From Streptococcus toyakuensis (GTDB lineage: Bacteria > Bacillota > Bacilli > Lactobacillales > Streptococcaceae): a stretch of DNA of 64,000 nt. Made by a program: the position numbers and the translations under genes. Positions 1-8,031 of this stretch are shown piece after piece (position 1 is the stretch's first letter; every line of letters starts with the position of its first letter). Location: the NCBI RefSeq assembly GCF_024346585.1, contig NZ_AP024523.1, positions 629,001-693,000 of the forward strand, read 5' to 3'. The notes beneath the pieces are model-generated. The model had not been told where the DNA came from and searched no databases. It worked only from the letters and a program-made list of their open reading frames with translations.

Positions 1-1002
1 TTTGGAATCATGATTATGTTATTACTAAATGGTTTCTTAGAAAAAATATTTCCTGAGCGCTTACAGATCAGTTTGGGATTGCTGATTTTATCACTAAGTG
101 GAACTGCTCCCTTTTGGTACCAAGCTTATCCTTTTGTCTTTGGAACACGGATTCTTTTTGGTTTAGGTGTTGGGATGATCAATGCCAAGGCCATTTCTAT
201 TATCAGTGAACGCTATCAAGGAAAAACGAGAATTCAGATGTTAGGGCTACGCGGTTCTGCAGAGGTCGTTGGGGCTTCTCTCATTACCTTGGCAGTCGGC
301 CAATTGTTGGCCTTTGGTTGGACAGCTACTTTCTTAGCTTATAGTGCTGGATTTTTAGTTCTGATCCTTTATCTGCTCTTTGTACCTTATGGAAAAGAAA
401 AGAAAGAAGTCAAGAAAAAAACGAAGGAAGCAAGTCGCTTAACTCGGGAAATGAAGGGCTTGATTTTTATCTTAGCTATTGAAGCGGCGGTTGTAGTTTG
501 TACCAATACAGCTATTACCATCCGTATTCCAAGTCTGATGGTGGAAAGAGGACTGGGAGATGCCCAGTTATCTAGTTTTGTTCTTAGTGTCATGCAGTTG
601 ATCGGGATTGTGGCTGGTGTGAGTTTTTCTTTCCTGATTTCAATATTTAAAGAGAAACTGCTCCTCTGGTCTGGTATTACCTTCGGCTTGGGGCAAATTG
701 TGATTGCCTTGTCTCCATCCTTGTGGGTGGTAGTGGCAGGAAGTATTCTGGCTGGCTTTGCCTACAGTGTAGCCTTGACGACAGTCTTTCAACTTGTCTC
801 TGAAAGAATTCCAGCTAAACTCCTCAATCAAGCAACCTCATTTGCAGTTTTAGGCTGTAGTTTCGGAGCCTTTACGACTCCATTCGTTCTAGGTGCAATT
901 GGCTTATTAACTCACAATGGGATGTTGGTCTTTGCTATCTTAGGATCTTGGTTAATTGTAACCTCTATCTTTGTCATGTACCTACTTCAAAAGAGAGCTT
1001 AG
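1..1002 (+). CDS. MFS transporter, 5' end outside window
   Basis: This is the C-terminal part of a major facilitator superfamily permease. The reading frame is open from base 1 (codons for F-G-I precede the first ATG at 10), so the true start lies upstream. About 333 residues are visible against a usual 390-400. Hydrophobic segments alternate with short loops, and a basic central loop (KEKKEVKKKTKEASR, about residues 131-145) looks like the cytoplasmic loop between the six-helix halves. The substrate cannot be told from sequence; the family covers drugs, sugars and cyanate-like anions. The stop codon lies inside the terminator hairpin that follows. Confidence 0.85.
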   Translation, partial: FGIMIMLLLNGFLEKIFPERLQISLGLLILSLSGTAPFWYQAYPFVFGTRILFGLGVGMINAKAISIISERYQGKTRIQMLGLRGSAEVVGASLITLAVGQLLAFGWTATFLAYSAGFLVLILYLLFVPYGKEKKEVKKKTKEASRLTREMKGLIFILAIEAAVVVCTNTAITIRIPSLMVERGLGDAQLSSFVLSVMQLIGIVAGVSFSFLISIFKEKLLLWSGITFGLGQIVIALSPSLWVVVAGSILAGFAYSVALTTVFQLVSERIPAKLLNQATSFAVLGCSFGAFTTPFVLGAIGLLTHNGMLVFAILGSWLIVTSIFVMYLLQKRA

Positions 1003-1027
1003 GATTGGTTTCCTAAGTTTTTCTTTT
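998..1027 (+). terminator. Rho-independent terminator overlapping the MFS stop codon
   Basis: The stem CTTAGGA (998-1004) pairs perfectly with TCCTAAG (1011-1017) around a 6-nt loop. A long T-rich tract follows. The MFS stop codon TAG (1000-1002) is part of the 5' arm. Confidence 0.85.
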
Positions 1028-1065
1028 TTGGATTTTTGTACCCAGACACTATTTGATTTAGGGCC

Positions 1066-1094
1066 TTGTTTACAGACTAATTTCTTGATAAAAT
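1066..1094 (+). promoter_or_regulatory. truA promoter, predicted leaderless
   Basis: A -35 TTGTTT (1066-1071), a 17-nt spacer and a -10 TAAAAT (1089-1094) precede truA. The truA ATG begins at 1102, 7 nt after the -10, where transcription would itself start. No Shine-Dalgarno sequence is present (gap bases AGAAGTT). Confidence 0.7.
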
Positions 1095-1101
1095 AGAAGT
1101 T

Positions 1102-1851
1102 ATGACAAGATATAAAGCAACTATTTCCTATGATGGTTACGCCTTTGCTGGTTTTCAGCGCCAGCCTCATGCGCGTAGTGTTCAGGAAGAAATTGAAAAA
1201 ACCTTGACCAAGTTAAATAAAGGGCAAGCCATTACTGTTCACGGTGCTGGTAGGACAGATAGTGGGGTTCATGCCCTGGGACAGGTTATTCATTTTAACC
1301 TGCCTTATCAAATGGATGAGGAGAAGCTCCGTTTTGCTCTAGACACTCAGTCCCCTGAAGATATTGATGTGATTTCGATTGAGCTTGTGGCGGATGATTT
1401 TCATTGCCGTTATGCTAAGCACAGTAAGACCTATGAGTTTATCGTGGATAGGGGCCGTCCCAAAAATCCGATGCGCCGTCACTATGCCACCCACTTTCCT
1501 TATCCGCTTGATGTGGAACGGATGCGGGAGGCTATCAAAAAATTAGAAGGCACTCATGATTTCACCGGCTTTACAGCCTCTGGGACTAGTGTAGAGGATA
1601 AGGTTCGCACCATCACAGAAGCTAGTCTTAGGGTTGATGAGACAGGCCAGTTTTTGACCTTTACCTTTTCAGGAAATGGTTTCTTGTATAAGCAGATTCG
1701 TAATATGGTGGGGACACTGCTTAAAATCGGCAATAACCGCATGCCAGTAGAGCAGATTGACCTCATCTTGGAGAAAAAGGACAGGCAGCTTGCAGGTCCC
1801 ACTGCAGCACCAAATGGTTTATATTTAAAGGAGATTCGTTATGAAGAATAA
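1102..1851 (+). CDS. truA: tRNA pseudouridine(38-40) synthase TruA
   Basis: TruA isomerises uridine to pseudouridine at positions 38-40 of the tRNA anticodon arm. The protein has 249 residues, the normal length. The catalytic aspartate lies in the [11 protein letters not shown] motif (about residues 48-58), and the C-terminal half carries the family pattern [16 protein letters not shown]. It is the first gene of a three-gene unit: thiD begins 11 nt before its stop and the ECF gene overlaps thiD in turn. The start at 1102 sits 7 nt after a -10 box, so the mRNA is probably leaderless. Confidence 0.96.
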   Translation: MTRYKATISYDGYAFAGFQRQPHARSVQEEIEKTLTKLNKGQAITVHGAGRTDSGVHALGQVIHFNLPYQMDEEKLRFALDTQSPEDIDVISIELVADDFHCRYAKHSKTYEFIVDRGRPKNPMRRHYATHFPYPLDVERMREAIKKLEGTHDFTGFTASGTSVEDKVRTITEASLRVDETGQFLTFTFSGNGFLYKQIRNMVGTLLKIGNNRMPVEQIDLILEKKDRQLAGPTAAPNGLYLKEIRYEE

Positions 1852-2614
1852 TCGTATTTTAGCACTTTCTGGAAATGATATTTTTAGTGGTGGTGGTTTG
1901 TCAGCTGATTTGGCTACTTATACCTTGAACGGCTTGCATGGCTTTGTAGCAGTGACTTGTTTGACAGCCTTGACGGAAAAGGGCTTTGAAGTCTTTCCAA
2001 CTGACGATACCATTTTTCAACATGAATTAGATAGCTTGCGTGATGTGGAGTTTGGGGGGATTAAGATTGGTCTTCTACCAACTGTCAGTGTGGCTGAGAA
2101 GGCCTTGGACTTTATCAAGCAATGCCCAGGAGTGCCTGTGGTTCTGGACCCTGTCTTGGTCTGCAAGGAAACACACGACGTAGCTGTAAGTGAACTCTGT
2201 CAAGAGTTGATTCGCTTTTTCCCTTATGTCAGTGTGATTACGCCTAATCTTCCTGAAGCAGAATTATTGACTGGTCAGGAAATCAAAACCTTGGAAGACA
2301 TGAAAGCTGCAGCGCAGAAATTGCATGAATTAGGAGCGCCAGCAGTCATTATCAAGGGAGGCAATCGCCTTAGTCAGGACAAGGCTGTAGATGTCTTTTA
2401 TGATGGACAAAACTTTACAGTCCTAGAAAATCCTGTCATTCAAGGGCAAAATGCTGGTGCAGGTTGTACCTTTGCCTCTAGCATTGCCAGTCACTTGGTT
2501 AAAGGTGATGAACTTTTACCAGCAGTAGAAAGCTCTAAGGATTTCGTTTATCGTTCTATTGCACAAGCAGATCAGTATGGAGTAAGACAATATGAAGCAA
2601 ACCAAAACAACTAA
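1841..2614 (+). CDS. thiD: ThiD/PdxK-family kinase (hydroxymethylpyrimidine or pyridoxine kinase)
   Basis: A 257-residue ribokinase-fold kinase of the ThiD/PdxK group. It phosphorylates hydroxymethylpyrimidine(-P) for thiamine salvage or pyridoxal-type vitamers for B6 salvage. Supporting motifs are an N-terminal [15 protein letters not shown], the central [21 protein letters not shown], and the anion-hole/catalytic loop [16 protein letters not shown] near residue 205. The usual GxGDxF aspartate is cysteine here (GAGCTF), as in pyridoxal-kinase-like members that use a Cys. Sequence alone does not settle the substrate. Overlaps with truA (11 nt) and the ECF S-component (23 nt) imply translational coupling and a vitamin-salvage role. 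I see no TPP riboswitch upstream. Confidence 0.85.
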   Translation: MKNNRILALSGNDIFSGGGLSADLATYTLNGLHGFVAVTCLTALTEKGFEVFPTDDTIFQHELDSLRDVEFGGIKIGLLPTVSVAEKALDFIKQCPGVPVVLDPVLVCKETHDVAVSELCQELIRFFPYVSVITPNLPEAELLTGQEIKTLEDMKAAAQKLHELGAPAVIIKGGNRLSQDKAVDVFYDGQNFTVLENPVIQGQNAGAGCTFASSIASHLVKGDELLPAVESSKDFVYRSIAQADQYGVRQYEANQNN

Positions 2615-3053
2615 AATCGCCCTTGTATCCCTCTTAACCGCCCTCTCTGTGGTTCTAGGTTATTTCTTAAAAATTCCAACACCGACAGGCATTTTAACTC
2701 TTTTAGATGCGGGTGTCTTCTTTACGGCCTTCTACTTTGGTAGTCGTGAAGGGGCTGTAGTAGGAGGACTAGCAGGTTTCTTGATTGACCTCTTATCAGG
2801 CTATCCTCAGTGGATGTTCTTTAGCTTGGTCAACCATGGCTTGCAGGGATTTTTCGCAGGATTTAAAGGAAAAACTCAGTGGTTAGGCCTTATCTTAGCA
2901 ACGATTGCCATGGTAGGGGGTTACGCCTTGGGCTCTACATTGATGAATGGCTGGGCTGCAGCTCTACCAGAAATTTTACCAAATTTCATGCAAAATATCG
3001 TGGGAATGGTTGTAGGGTTTGTGCTTAGTCAGAGTATTAAGAAAATTAAGTAA
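2592..3053 (+). CDS. ECF transporter S component (vitamin uptake)
   Basis: A 153-residue membrane protein with about five to six hydrophobic helices and few charges, the size of an energy-coupling-factor substrate-binding (S) subunit. Such subunits borrow a shared EcfA/A'/T module encoded elsewhere. Coupling to the ThiD/PdxK-type kinase suggests uptake of hydroxymethylpyrimidine or a B6 vitamer, trapped by phosphorylation; this is inference. A GGAG lies about 9 nt before the ATG, inside the end of thiD. The terminator that once followed is interrupted by an IS element. Confidence 0.8.
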   Translation: MKQTKTTKIALVSLLTALSVVLGYFLKIPTPTGILTLLDAGVFFTAFYFGSREGAVVGGLAGFLIDLLSGYPQWMFFSLVNHGLQGFFAGFKGKTQWLGLILATIAMVGGYALGSTLMNGWAAALPEILPNFMQNIVGMVVGFVLSQSIKKIK

Positions 3054-3082
3054 AGCGGCTGGAGAAAAGTTTTAAAAATCAG

Positions 3083-3120
3083 AAAAACGCATAGTATCAG
3101 GTGTTGAAAAACCTTAATAC
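3083..3120. terminator. Bidirectional terminator, split by the IS at 3121
   Basis: The 5' arm (AAAAACGCATAGTAT, 3083-3097, then AGGT and ACCT forming an inner stem) is intact. The matching 3' arm ATACTATGCGTTTT is cut: its first bases are at 3117-3120 and the rest at 4560-4573, past the IS. Removing the IS and one TAC copy restores a long hairpin between the convergent ECF gene and pepQ. Its sequence closely resembles the hairpin at 49405-49452. Confidence 0.85.
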
Positions 3121-3127
3121 TGAACTG

Positions 3128-3173
3128 CACCCCAAAAGTTAGACAGAAAAAATCTAACTTTTGGGGTGTTTTT
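3128..3173 (+). terminator. IS-borne terminator hairpin at the left end
   Basis: A perfect 16-bp stem (3128-3143 with 3153-3168), a 9-nt A-rich loop, then TTTTT (3169-3173). It lies in the IS terminal repeat just before orfA (ATG 3177). It should stop transcripts entering from outside. It also hides the only SD-like GGGGTG of orfA in its 3' arm. Confidence 0.85.
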
Positions 3174-3176
3174 ATT

Positions 3177-3713
3177 ATGAAATTAACTTATGATGATAAA
3201 GTTCAGATCTATGAACTTAGAAAACAAGGCTATAGCTTGGAGAAGCTTTCAAATAAATTTGGGATAAACAATTCTAATATTAGGTACATGATTAAATTGA
3301 TTGATCGTTACGGAATAGAGTTCGTCAAAAAAGGGAAAAATCGTTACTATTCTCCTGATTTAAAACAAGAAATGATTCATAAAGTCTTACATGAAGGCTG
3401 GACTAAAGATAGAGTTTCTCTTGAATACGGCCTCCCAAGTCGTACGATACTTCTTAATTGGCTAGCACAATACAGGAAAAACGGGTATACTATTGTTGAG
3501 AAAACAAGAGGGAGAGTACCTAAAATGGGACGTAAACGGAAGAAAACTTGGAAGGAAATGACAGAACTAGAGCGACTCCAAGAGGAGAATGAACGCTTAC
3601 GTACCGAGGTTGCTTACTTAAAAAAGTTAAAAGAGCTGGAAGACAGGGACGAAGCCATACAGCAAGAAAGGCAGAGACAATTAGAGAAATGGCTTCAGGA
3701 GGATTTCGACTAG
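3177..3713 (+). CDS. IS3-family transposase OrfA (helix-turn-helix), copy 1
   Basis: A 178-residue DNA-binding subunit of the IS3-type transposase. It contains two helix-turn-helix units (about residues 5-50 and 65-105) and a C-terminal leucine-zipper-like coiled coil ([20 protein letters not shown]). The first 52 residues are identical to OrfA of the second copy, while the C-terminal third differs strongly. The start is the ATG right after the terminal hairpin. OrfA overlaps orfB by 25 nt, and the OrfAB fusion would need a -1 frameshift near the end of this frame. Confidence 0.9.
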   Translation: MKLTYDDKVQIYELRKQGYSLEKLSNKFGINNSNIRYMIKLIDRYGIEFVKKGKNRYYSPDLKQEMIHKVLHEGWTKDRVSLEYGLPSRTILLNWLAQYRKNGYTIVEKTRGRVPKMGRKRKKTWKEMTELERLQEENERLRTEVAYLKKLKELEDRDEAIQQERQRQLEKWLQEDFD

Positions 3714-4528
3714 ATTTACTTCTTGAAGCGGCTCGTTTACCTCGCTCAACTTACTACTATCAGTTGAAGAAACTAGATGGACTTGACAAAGATAAAGAGC
3801 TTAAAACCGAAATTCATGCCATTTATAATGACCATAAAGGAAATTATGGCTATCGGAGAGTTACTCTTGAACTAAGAAATCGTGGTTTTGTAGTGAATCA
3901 TAAGAAAGTTCAACGTCTGATGAAGCTCCTTGGTTTAATAGCTCGAATTCGTCGGAGACGAAAGTATTCTTCCTACCAAGGAGAGATTGGCAAGAAAGCA
4001 GAGAATCTCATTCAACGCCAGTTTGAAGCATCGAGACCAATGGAAAAGTGCTACACAGATGTGACAGAATTTGCCATTCCAAATAGCACGCAGAAATTGT
4101 ATTTATCGCCTGTTTTAGATGGCTTTAACAGCGAAATTATTGCTTTTAATCTTTCTTGTTCTCCTAATTTAGAACAAGTAAAAACGATGTTGGAACAGGC
4201 CTTCACAGAGAAACACTACGAGAATACTGTTCTTCATAGTGACCAAGGATGGCAATACCAACACGATTCGTATCATCGGTTCCTAGAGGGTAAGGGAATT
4301 AAAGCATCTATGTCGCGTAAGGGCAATAGCCCAGATAATGGTATGATGGAGTCCTTCTTTGGCATTTTAAAATCCGAAATGTTTTATGGTTATGAGAAGT
4401 CGTTTCAGTCGCTTAAGCAATTGGAACAAGCCATTGTAGACTATATTGATTACTACAACAATAAACGAATTAAGGTAAAACTAAAAGGACTTAGCCCTGT
4501 GCAATACAGAACTAAATCCTTTGGATAA
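3689..4528 (+). CDS. IS3-family transposase OrfB (DDE integrase core), copy 1
   Basis: Catalytic half of the transposase, 279 residues from the first ATG. In the native element it is probably translated only as an OrfAB fusion through -1 slippage. HTH_21-type motif [16 protein letters not shown] is followed by the rve integrase core with DDE residues in [21 protein letters not shown] and [13 protein letters not shown]. The last part is nearly identical to copy 2, and the middle and N-terminal part diverge. No stop or frameshift interrupts the core. Confidence 0.92.
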   Translation: MASGGFRLDLLLEAARLPRSTYYYQLKKLDGLDKDKELKTEIHAIYNDHKGNYGYRRVTLELRNRGFVVNHKKVQRLMKLLGLIARIRRRRKYSSYQGEIGKKAENLIQRQFEASRPMEKCYTDVTEFAIPNSTQKLYLSPVLDGFNSEIIAFNLSCSPNLEQVKTMLEQAFTEKHYENTVLHSDQGWQYQHDSYHRFLEGKGIKASMSRKGNSPDNGMMESFFGILKSEMFYGYEKSFQSLKQLEQAIVDYIDYYNNKRIKVKLKGLSPVQYRTKSFG

Positions 4529-4597
4529 ATTAATTGTCTAACTTTTTGGGGTCAGTACATACTATGCGTTTTATTGTGGGAAGATTTTCAAAGAATA

Positions 4598-5680
4598 TTA
4601 ATCAAAATAAAGCAAGTCTTTGCTGGTGCTTGTAAAGAGGTCAAAGCCATCCTTGGTAACAACACCGCAGTCTTCGATACGGACACCGACTTTACCAGGG
4701 ATATAGATACCTGGTTCAACAGAGAAGCACATGCCTTCTTCGATAATCATGTCGTTTCCTTCCATGATAGATGGGAATTCGTGGACATCCATACCGATAC
4801 CGTGACCAAGACGGTGGTTGAAGTACTCACCGTAACCAGCTTTTTCGATGACCTCACGGGCAGCGCGGTCCACTTCATGGGCAGTCACACCCGGCTTGAT
4901 AAAGTCAAGAGCAGCTTGTTGGGCTTCAAGAGTCAAGTTATAAATGTCTTTCTTGAATTGGTCTGGTTTACCAACAGCGACTGTACGAGTCATATCTGAA
5001 GCATAGCCGTTGACGAGAACACCAAGGTCAAAGAGGAGAAGGGCGTCATTTTCAACCTTGTTTGCTGCTGGAATACCGTGTGGATTTGCGGCATTATCAC
5101 CAGTCAAGACCATGGTATCAAAGCTCATTTCATAACCTTCACGTTTCATGGCAAAGTCGATTTGAGCGATGATATCTGTCTCTGTCTTATCAAGAGAAAT
5201 ATTATCAAAACCAACATTAACAGCCTTGTCCGCATAGAGACCTGCAACCATCATTTTTTGCACTTCGTCAGCTGATTTGATGAGGCGCATGCGTTGGATA
5301 CGAGGTGTGAGGTTTTCAAACTCAGCAGTTTCAAAGACTATTTTCAAGCCATGATATTTGGTCAAGATGAGATTGTCAAACTCAACAGCGACACGTTTGA
5401 AGTCAAGCTGTGGAAGAGCATGTTTCATTTTTTGCCATGGATTTTCAGAATCCACATAGCCCACAACTGGGAAGGAAACAGTGCTAGTAGCACGCTCAAC
5501 TTCAAGGGCTGGGACAAAGAGGAGGGGTTCTTGATCTGCTAGGACAAAAAGGAACATTTGGCGTTCATGGGGATCACTGTAAAAGCCAGTGAGGTAATTG
5601 ATTGTGACGGGGTCAGATACGACAGCGACGTCTAGTTTTTCTGATTCAAGATATGTTACGATTTGTTGTAATTTAGACAT
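4598..5680 (-). CDS. pepQ: Xaa-Pro dipeptidase PepQ (M24 family)
   Basis: A 360-residue cytoplasmic metallopeptidase that splits dipeptides with proline in second position. It has an N-terminal creatinase-like domain and a C-terminal pita-bread domain. Metal ligands are visible in LLFDLGVLVNGYASDMTRT (two Asp), HRLGHGIGMDVHE (His), MCFSVEPGIYIPG (Glu) and GVRIEDCGVV (Glu). An AGAAGG ribosome site precedes the ATG. The gene is convergent with the thiD/ECF unit. Its 3' terminator was the hairpin now split by IS copy 1, so its transcript may run antisense into the IS. Confidence 0.95.
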   Translation of the reverse strand: MSKLQQIVTYLESEKLDVAVVSDPVTINYLTGFYSDPHERQMFLFVLADQEPLLFVPALEVERATSTVSFPVVGYVDSENPWQKMKHALPQLDFKRVAVEFDNLILTKYHGLKIVFETAEFENLTPRIQRMRLIKSADEVQKMMVAGLYADKAVNVGFDNISLDKTETDIIAQIDFAMKREGYEMSFDTMVLTGDNAANPHGIPAANKVENDALLLFDLGVLVNGYASDMTRTVAVGKPDQFKKDIYNLTLEAQQAALDFIKPGVTAHEVDRAAREVIEKAGYGEYFNHRLGHGIGMDVHEFPSIMEGNDMIIEEGMCFSVEPGIYIPGKVGVRIEDCGVVTKDGFDLFTSTSKDLLYFD

Positions 5681-5755
5681 ATGCTACCTTCTTTCTACCC
5701 CTCTATTTTGGCAAAAAAAGTGAGAAAATGCAAGGGAGAAGGGTAAAAGAAAAGA

Positions 5756-5791
5756 CAAAAAGAACTCCGACAAGATAACGGAGTTCTTTGA
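5756..5791 (-). terminator. Terminator of the murT-gatD operon
   Basis: A near-perfect inverted repeat, AAAGAACTCCG pairing with CGGAGTTCTTT around a 9-nt loop. Read on the minus strand it ends in a T-rich tail. It separates gatD from pepQ downstream. Confidence 0.85.
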
Positions 5792-5807
5792 TATCATTTT
5801 CCTTTGT

Positions 5808-6590
5808 TTAAGAAAAGTCAGCCTTGCTTTTGACGTCGCTGTATTCTTCAGCGATTTCTTGGCTGAGGATGTCCTCATAGGCAGGGAGTTGGATGTCCTG
5901 TCCGTACTTTTTCTTGAGAGCAGTAGTGACTAGGCGATAGGCCAGATTAGCATTACGAGAGAGGATAGGTCCGTGGAAGTAGGAGCCAAAGACATTCTTA
6001 TAATGAACCCCTTCGCCGACCTTTTCTTCGTTGTTTCCATTTCCATAGACGACCTGACCGAGTGGTTTTTGGTCATCTGAGAGGAAGGTACGGCCTTGGT
6101 GGTTCTCAAAGCCAAAGTAGGTTTCATCGAAATCTTCGTTATGAATTTTAATATCACCGATAAAGCGGTTGTTAGTTTGATTGAGAGTGTAGTGTCCCAT
6201 GACACCTAGACCTTCGATACGTCTTCCAGAAGCTTCGATATAGTATTGACCCAATAGTTGGAAACCTCCACAGATAGCAAGGACGACACCATTATTTTGG
6301 ATGAAGTTGTCAATGCTTTCTTTTTTAGCAGGCAAATCACCAGCAATGATGCTTTGTTCAAAGTCTTGACCACCGCCGAAAAAGGCGATGTCGTAGTGAT
6401 TTTCATCGAAATCATCGTGGAGAGAAACGATGTCAACTGTTACGTGAGCACTCAACTTTTCAGCTACATACTTGAGCATGAGGATATTCCCATTATCTCC
6501 GTATGTGTTCATGAGGTTACCATAGAGGTGGGCGATATTTAGCTGGTAAGGATAGTTGCCGTCTTTTGAGGAAAGTGAAGTATAAACCAT
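5808..6590 (-). CDS. gatD: Lipid II isoglutaminyl synthase, glutaminase subunit GatD
   Basis: A 260-residue class I glutamine amidotransferase-like (CobB/CobQ type) subunit. It frees ammonia from glutamine and channels it to MurT, which amidates the alpha-carboxyl of D-Glu in lipid II. The nucleophile Cys107 is in [10 protein letters not shown]; the catalytic His is in [10 protein letters not shown] near the C-terminus. Its ATG overlaps the last base of murT, so the two subunits are translationally coupled. MurT/GatD is essential in pneumococcus and contributes to beta-lactam resistance (family knowledge). Confidence 0.95.
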   Translation of the reverse strand: MVYTSLSSKDGNYPYQLNIAHLYGNLMNTYGDNGNILMLKYVAEKLSAHVTVDIVSLHDDFDENHYDIAFFGGGQDFEQSIIAGDLPAKKESIDNFIQNNGVVLAICGGFQLLGQYYIEASGRRIEGLGVMGHYTLNQTNNRFIGDIKIHNEDFDETYFGFENHQGRTFLSDDQKPLGQVVYGNGNNEEKVGEGVHYKNVFGSYFHGPILSRNANLAYRLVTTALKKKYGQDIQLPAYEDILSQEIAEEYSDVKSKADFS

Positions 6591-7933
6591 TAGTTCATCT
6601 CCTTTCTAACAAGTTGACGATTGGCTAGTAATTCTCGGAATTCCAGCATAGCAGTGTAAGTCGCAAGGATATAGGCATGCTTACAATCTTGGGCTTCAAT
6701 CGTTTTAAGAACTTGTTCCAAACTACTTGTTTCGGTAATCTTGTCAGCTGGATAGCCTGTCACTCGTAGACGACGAGCGATTTCAGAATGGCGAACACCG
6801 CCAGCGTTGATTTCAGGAATGTCCATCTCAGTGATTTGTTCAAAATCAGCATCCCAGATCCAGCTGGTATCAATTCCATCTGCATAGTTGGCATTTAGGA
6901 GAACAGATAGACTAAATGGATAAGGTGCTAGTTTAATCATTTCGATAGCTTGGGTCGCACCGACTGGATTTTTAATCAAGACGAGGGTGCATTCCTTGTC
7001 ACCGATATGGAAGGTTTCCTGACGACCAAAGACAGCACGGCTCTTATCAAATCCTTGCTTGATTAGTTGTGAATCTGCACCAAGGAAACGGGCGATGGCA
7101 ACTGCAGCTAAGGCGTTGTAGATATTGTAGAGACCACCGATTTGAATGCCATATTCTTGTCCGTCAATGACAAAGCGAGAGCGATTGTTGGTCAACTCAA
7201 CCAAGTCTGTCAAGCGATAGTCTAAATCAGGACGTTTACATCCACAACCTTCACAGATATAGGCACCCAAGTTTGCATAGGTATTGTGCTCGTATTTGAG
7301 GATACCTTGGCAGTCAGGACAGAGAATTCCTTCGGTATTGTAGTGAGCTTCTCGAGCGGGTCCTTTTTCTAAGTCAAACCCAAAATACTGCACATGATTT
7401 GGAATATCCGGTTTGTAGAAAAGTGGACTGTCTCCATTAAGGAGAACAGTGGCAGTAGGTACCTTACGAATAGCATCCAAAATCATCTTGTAAGTTGTGT
7501 AAATTTCACCATAGCGGTCCATCTGGTCACGGAAGATATTCGTGATGACAAAAAGGCTTGGCTGGATATAGTCACAGATACGAGATAGACTGGCTTCATC
7601 GATTTCTAGAACGGCAATATTTTTCCCAGTTTTAGAAGATTTGGCTGTTAAGAAGGTTGTCGCAATTCCTGTAATCATGTTGGCACCGCTTGGGTTGGTC
7701 AGAACTTGACCATAAACTTCTTTTAAAATGCCGACAGTGAGGGCAGTTGTCAAGGTTTTTCCATTGGTTCCAGTGACCACGACAATCTCGTAGTTCTTAG
7801 CTAGGTTTTGTAAAATATCTTTATCAAATTGAAGGGCAAGTTTTCCTGGGAGCGTACTTCCACGGCCAAGACGGCTTAAAATGAAGTGGGAAGAACGCCC
7901 AGCAAGAAGGCCCAAAGTAGTTTTTAATTTCAT
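6590..7933 (-). CDS. murT: Lipid II isoglutaminyl synthase, Mur-ligase subunit MurT
   Basis: A 447-residue Mur ligase homologue that activates the D-Glu carboxylate of lipid II with ATP and amidates it with ammonia from GatD. Features are the P-loop VVTGTNGKT (about 52-60), a Mur central domain, a four-Cys zinc-ribbon insertion (CPDCQG...CEGCGC, about residues 205-232), and a C-terminal DUF1727 domain with the conserved [15 protein letters not shown]. No SD precedes the ATG. An extended -10 (TGATATAAT) ends 6 nt upstream, so the transcript is predicted leaderless. Confidence 0.95.
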   Translation of the reverse strand: MKLKTTLGLLAGRSSHFILSRLGRGSTLPGKLALQFDKDILQNLAKNYEIVVVTGTNGKTLTTALTVGILKEVYGQVLTNPSGANMITGIATTFLTAKSSKTGKNIAVLEIDEASLSRICDYIQPSLFVITNIFRDQMDRYGEIYTTYKMILDAIRKVPTATVLLNGDSPLFYKPDIPNHVQYFGFDLEKGPAREAHYNTEGILCPDCQGILKYEHNTYANLGAYICEGCGCKRPDLDYRLTDLVELTNNRSRFVIDGQEYGIQIGGLYNIYNALAAVAIARFLGADSQLIKQGFDKSRAVFGRQETFHIGDKECTLVLIKNPVGATQAIEMIKLAPYPFSLSVLLNANYADGIDTSWIWDADFEQITEMDIPEINAGGVRHSEIARRLRVTGYPADKITETSSLEQVLKTIEAQDCKHAYILATYTAMLEFRELLANRQLVRKEMN

Positions 7934-7939
7934 GTTTCT

Positions 7940-7948
7940 ATTATATCA
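7940..7948 (-). promoter_or_regulatory. Extended -10 promoter of murT-gatD, predicted leaderless
   Basis: On the minus strand TG-A-TATAAT is followed by only six bases (AGAAAC) before the ATG of murT at 7933. No ribosome-binding site fits in the gap. Confidence 0.65.
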
Positions 7949-7987
7949 TAAAAGAAGGAAAAGACAGATTTGAGGTTCCGCAGAAGT

Positions 7988-8012
7988 AAAAACAGCCCAA
8001 AGAGGGCTGTCA
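7988..8012 (-). terminator. Terminator of har
   Basis: Read on the minus strand, ACAGCCC pairs with GGGCTGT around a 4-6-nt loop and is followed by a T run. It lies just past the stop of the oxidoreductase gene at 8032. Confidence 0.85.
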
Positions 8013-8031
8013 GTTAAGATGAGATTGCAAC

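Larger units (their letters stand above)
3121..4559 (+). mobile_element. IS3-family (IS150 group, IS861-like) insertion sequence, copy 1
   Basis: A 1439-bp element with TG...CA ends. The left end (TGAACTGCACCCCAAAAG) and the reverse complement of the right end (TGTACTGACCCCAAAAAG) form imperfect terminal inverted repeats of about 25 bp. It is flanked by a 3-bp target duplication TAC (3118-3120 and 4560-4562). It carries two overlapping frames, orfA and orfB in the -1 frame, the standard IS3 layout that makes OrfAB by programmed frameshifting. Both frames are open, so it may be active. Length and structure resemble IS861. Confidence 0.93.

Noticed and set aside
1841..2614. Thiamine riboswitch control of the thiD/ECF unit
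   Set aside because: No THI-box motif is visible upstream of truA or thiD; the unit seems to start at the short truA promoter.
4574..4999. 141-codon plus-strand frame over pepQ
   Set aside because: Shadow of pepQ, which shows complete M24 motifs on the other strand.
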